Positions 30,153 through 32,447 of a DNA stretch of 32,447 nucleotides are shown here, piece by piece (the stretch's first letter is position 1; each line of letters starts with the position of its first letter). The stretch is taken from positions 1 through 32,447 of the forward strand of contig CALXJT010000015.1 in assembly GCA_944388695.1 (NCBI GenBank), in the 5' to 3' direction. The notes under the pieces are model-generated. The model was given only the letters and a program-made list of their open reading frames with translations, had not been told where the DNA came from and did no database searches. Source of the DNA: an uncultured Clostridia bacterium (GTDB taxonomy: Bacteria; Bacillota; Clostridia; TANB77; CAG-508). The position numbers and the translations under genes were made by a program.

Positions 30153-31307
30153 TTATCTTGTCTCAATGCCTCTATTTTTGTGAAATAACTTTATATTTTC
30201 TCTACACCTCTCTATTATTTTCTGTCCATCATAATTATCATTCAATTTATCAATAGTTTTAAATTCTTCATTTGCTTGTCGAATTGCTATCCATTTTTTT
30301 GATAAAGTGTCTTTATTTTCTTTTTTTGAAAATAATGTTGGTGGATTAATCGCAGCCTCTTTATCATTTATTTTTATTAGAAACATACAATTATATTTAG
30401 GTTTACCAAAAATTGGTGTAAATTCAATATGATTGGCATAATAAAATAATTCTAAAGCTTTACTTACTTCAATTTCTTTTCCATCCAATATGATACTTCT
30501 AAAATTGACTTTTTCTGTTACAGGAACTAAAATACTTTCTAAATAAGTGATGATAGTAGCTTGTTTTTCTAAATCGGTTAAATCTTCCATATGTAATCGT
30601 TCTGAGATTCCTTTTATATTATATCTTTCTATTAAATATTCATAAACATTCTTTCTTGATTCATTAATTTTTTCTTCTGATACATAAAAGTCATATAGTC
30701 CATTTGGTTTTCCATTATAAAAATTTTTATCAGATAATTTATAACGCATTGATGATAATTTTCCATTATAAGATGTTGGATCTAAAAAATAAAATTTATC
30801 CTTATCAAACTTTACAACAGTTACTTGATGCTCTGAATAAATGTCTTGACTTTCCTCAAATTTTCTTATTCTTAATATATTTGCTTCTTCATGACTTGCT
30901 ATAAATAAAAGTTCTAAGAATCTACTTTGTGAATTACAAACACCTTTTCCTAATAATGCAATATTTATTGCCTCTTGACTAAGAACAGCTGCTTTTTCCC
31001 CAATACTTTCATACATTCCATTAAGTCTAATATATTCTAAGAAATTAAGAACTTTTTCTTCTAAAGAAAAGTTTTCATCTCCTAAGGTATATACAACATC
31101 TTGCAATTCTTTTTTTAATTTAGTATACATATAATCAATATTAGCATTTTCAAAAAAACTTCTACTATAAGGGGTAGCTTTTATATAATTTGATAAAAAT
31201 TTATATTCATCTGTATTGTTCATTCGATATACTAAATCTCTATGATTTTTAACATCATTTTGTAACAATTGTTCTAGTACCTCTCTATTAATTCCATTTA
31301 ACTGCAT
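30153..31307 (-). CDS. transglutaminase-like (papain-fold) domain protein, 384 aa
   Basis: Residues 110-180 contain a Cys-His-Asp set in the order of transglutaminase-like proteins: Cys124 in LLGKGVCNSQSRFLELL, His160 in YSEHQVTVVKFD and Asp176 in FYFLDPTSYNG. Such domains act as proteases or transferases on proteins. The first 105 residues are helical, the last 200 a mixed region with YANHIEFTPIFGKPKYNCMF then LIKINDKEAAINPPTLF. There is no signal peptide, so it is cytoplasmic. Ribosome site AAGGAGAATAACCATG. It stands 75 bases after the RhuM gene in the same direction; no known functional link. Confidence 0.75.
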   Translation of the reverse strand: MQLNGINREVLEQLLQNDVKNHRDLVYRMNNTDEYKFLSNYIKATPYSRSFFENANIDYMYTKLKKELQDVVYTLGDENFSLEEKVLNFLEYIRLNGMYESIGEKAAVLSQEAINIALLGKGVCNSQSRFLELLFIASHEEANILRIRKFEESQDIYSEHQVTVVKFDKDKFYFLDPTSYNGKLSSMRYKLSDKNFYNGKPNGLYDFYVSEEKINESRKNVYEYLIERYNIKGISERLHMEDLTDLEKQATIITYLESILVPVTEKVNFRSIILDGKEIEVSKALELFYYANHIEFTPIFGKPKYNCMFLIKINDKEAAINPPTLFSKKENKDTLSKKWIAIRQANEEFKTIDKLNDNYDGQKIIERCRENIKLFHKNRGIETR

Positions 31308-31382
31308 GGTTATTCTCCTTTTAATATGTTATTTTTTATTCAAATTAGTTAAAATTTTTTTCTTAGGACAATAATTATATTT

Positions 31383-32405
31383 CTATTCATTTTTGCTACT
31401 CTCTACTAATTTATCAAAATCGGATTTATATAATTTATCTTGTATAACTCTGTATTTTTCAAATTCTGTTAGAGCTTTTTCTCTTGCTATTTCGTGTGAT
31501 ATTTTACCAGCATCTTTTAATATATCTCTATCATCTGATAATAAATATTTGTCTATTCTATTTGCCCAATCTTCCATAGTCATTGGAATATTTCTTTTTG
31601 CTCTTGCCTCTGCTAAATCCAAGAAAGCTGAAACAATAAGTTCTAATTGTTCTAATTCTTCTTTCTTTAAATAATTTTTTGCTATTACTACATCAGTTTC
31701 TAATATTTTACCATTAGGAGAATTTTTCCAGTTGGGCAAGTTCATATGTTCTTTTGTATGATCTGCTCTATTATAAATTATCTCTGCTGCTGTTTGATGA
31801 GTCACCGCATAATGCATTTTATTTTGAACTTTTTTAAAAAAATTAATTGTTATAGGAGATTTACTATCATAATCAATAGCGGTTGCATATATGTCTGTTA
31901 TTTTTTGGTAAAATCTTCTTTCTGACAATCTTATTTCTCTAATTTCAGCAAGTAATGATTCAAAATAATCTTCATCAAAAAATGTTCCATTTTCCATTCT
32001 TTTTTTATCTATAATATATCCTTTTTTTGAAAACTCTTTTAATACATTTGTTGCCCATCTTCTAAATTGAATTGCACGATCAGAATTTACACGATATCCA
32101 ACTGATATAACAGCATCTAAATTATAATATTTGACATTTCTTTTTACTTCTCTATTTCCCTCTTTTTGAACTAGTAAGAAATCCTTACTAGTTGAATTTT
32201 CTTCAAGTTCATTACTACTATATATATCCTGAAGATGCATAGTTATATTATTTCTTGTGGTATTGAATAATTCCCCTAATGCTTTTTGAGTTAGCCATAA
32301 ATCTCCATCTTCAAATCGTACTTCAATTCCTTTTTCTTTCTTTTGCTGTTCAAATATTAGAAATTCTGCTGAACTACTTCTTATATATAAATCTTTGTTG
32401 CTCAA
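31383..32405 (-). CDS. rhuM: RhuM family protein, 340 aa
   Basis: RhuM proteins are widespread in genomic islands (named from a Salmonella pathogenicity island) and their biochemical function is not settled; the N-terminal half looks like a phage-regulator-type HTH. Signatures: IEVRFEDGDLWLTQKALGEL, FNTTRNNITMHLQDIYSSNE, VKYYNLDAVISVGYRVNSDR, AIQFRRWATNVLKEFSKKGY and the C-terminal MHYAVTHQTAAEIIYNRADH and DVVIAKNYLKKEELEQLE. The start is placed at the TTG at 32405, because an ATG at 32423 overlaps GGAGGTGA, which looks like the ribosome site itself. Length is typical. It suggests an accessory island at this end of the window. Confidence 0.9.
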   Translation of the reverse strand: MSNKDLYIRSSSAEFLIFEQQKKEKGIEVRFEDGDLWLTQKALGELFNTTRNNITMHLQDIYSSNELEENSTSKDFLLVQKEGNREVKRNVKYYNLDAVISVGYRVNSDRAIQFRRWATNVLKEFSKKGYIIDKKRMENGTFFDEDYFESLLAEIREIRLSERRFYQKITDIYATAIDYDSKSPITINFFKKVQNKMHYAVTHQTAAEIIYNRADHTKEHMNLPNWKNSPNGKILETDVVIAKNYLKKEELEQLELIVSAFLDLAEARAKRNIPMTMEDWANRIDKYLLSDDRDILKDAGKISHEIAREKALTEFEKYRVIQDKLYKSDFDKLVESSKNE

Positions 32406-32447
32406 TTTAAAACTCACCTCCATTATAGTTAAACTATATCATAAATT

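Overview
The window is very AT-rich (roughly a quarter G+C by eye), with short intergenic spacers, strong AGGAGG-type ribosome sites, TTG as well as ATG starts, an ECF sigma/anti-sigma pair and a class B sortase with a PKTG substrate. This fits an anaerobic low-GC Firmicute, most likely an uncultured gut member of the Clostridia. TGA is a normal stop here. Nearly all genes lie on the minus strand.

Layout. 1-76: tRNA-Leu(CAA), cut by the window edge. 200-1500: a small promoter-proximal gene and a secreted protein of higher G+C. 1600-3600: ECF sigma factor overlapping a membrane anti-sigma protein with PepSY-like repeats. 4070-6120: sortase B and its wall-anchored beta-helix substrate. 6220-9300: a three-gene cassette of unknown function built round a 734-residue helical-repeat/coiled-coil protein. 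9460-12000: a small helical protein and a pair of membrane proteins, one related to the C-terminal half of DUF2207. 12300-16150: housekeeping-like accessory genes (GNAT, histidine phosphatase, ASCH, dipeptidase PepD, a frameshifted methyltransferase). 16150-21000: a decaying corridor with a PHP phosphoesterase and a DUF402 protein that look intact, surrounded by remnants (XRE regulator, flavodoxin, TetR tail, membrane protein) that still carry operators and terminators. 21020-25330: a second uncharacterised cassette dominated by a 1252-residue protein ending in an HD phosphohydrolase domain. 25700-30140: a coiled-coil protein, a truncated hydrolase, a TPR protein whose N-terminus looks borrowed from peptide deformylase, an IS91-type transposase remnant and an apparent small RNA gene. 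30150-32420: a transglutaminase-like protein and a RhuM-family protein.

The points most worth following are (i) the small RNA candidate at 29703-29793, with its own promoter, a GNRA-capped hairpin and a terminator but no ORF; (ii) the cassette around the 1252-residue HD protein, and the 734-residue cassette; and (iii) the deformylase-TPR chimera. No CRISPR array, phage structural genes, complete insertion sequence or known riboswitch was recognised. All family names rest on reading motifs by eye, without database searches.
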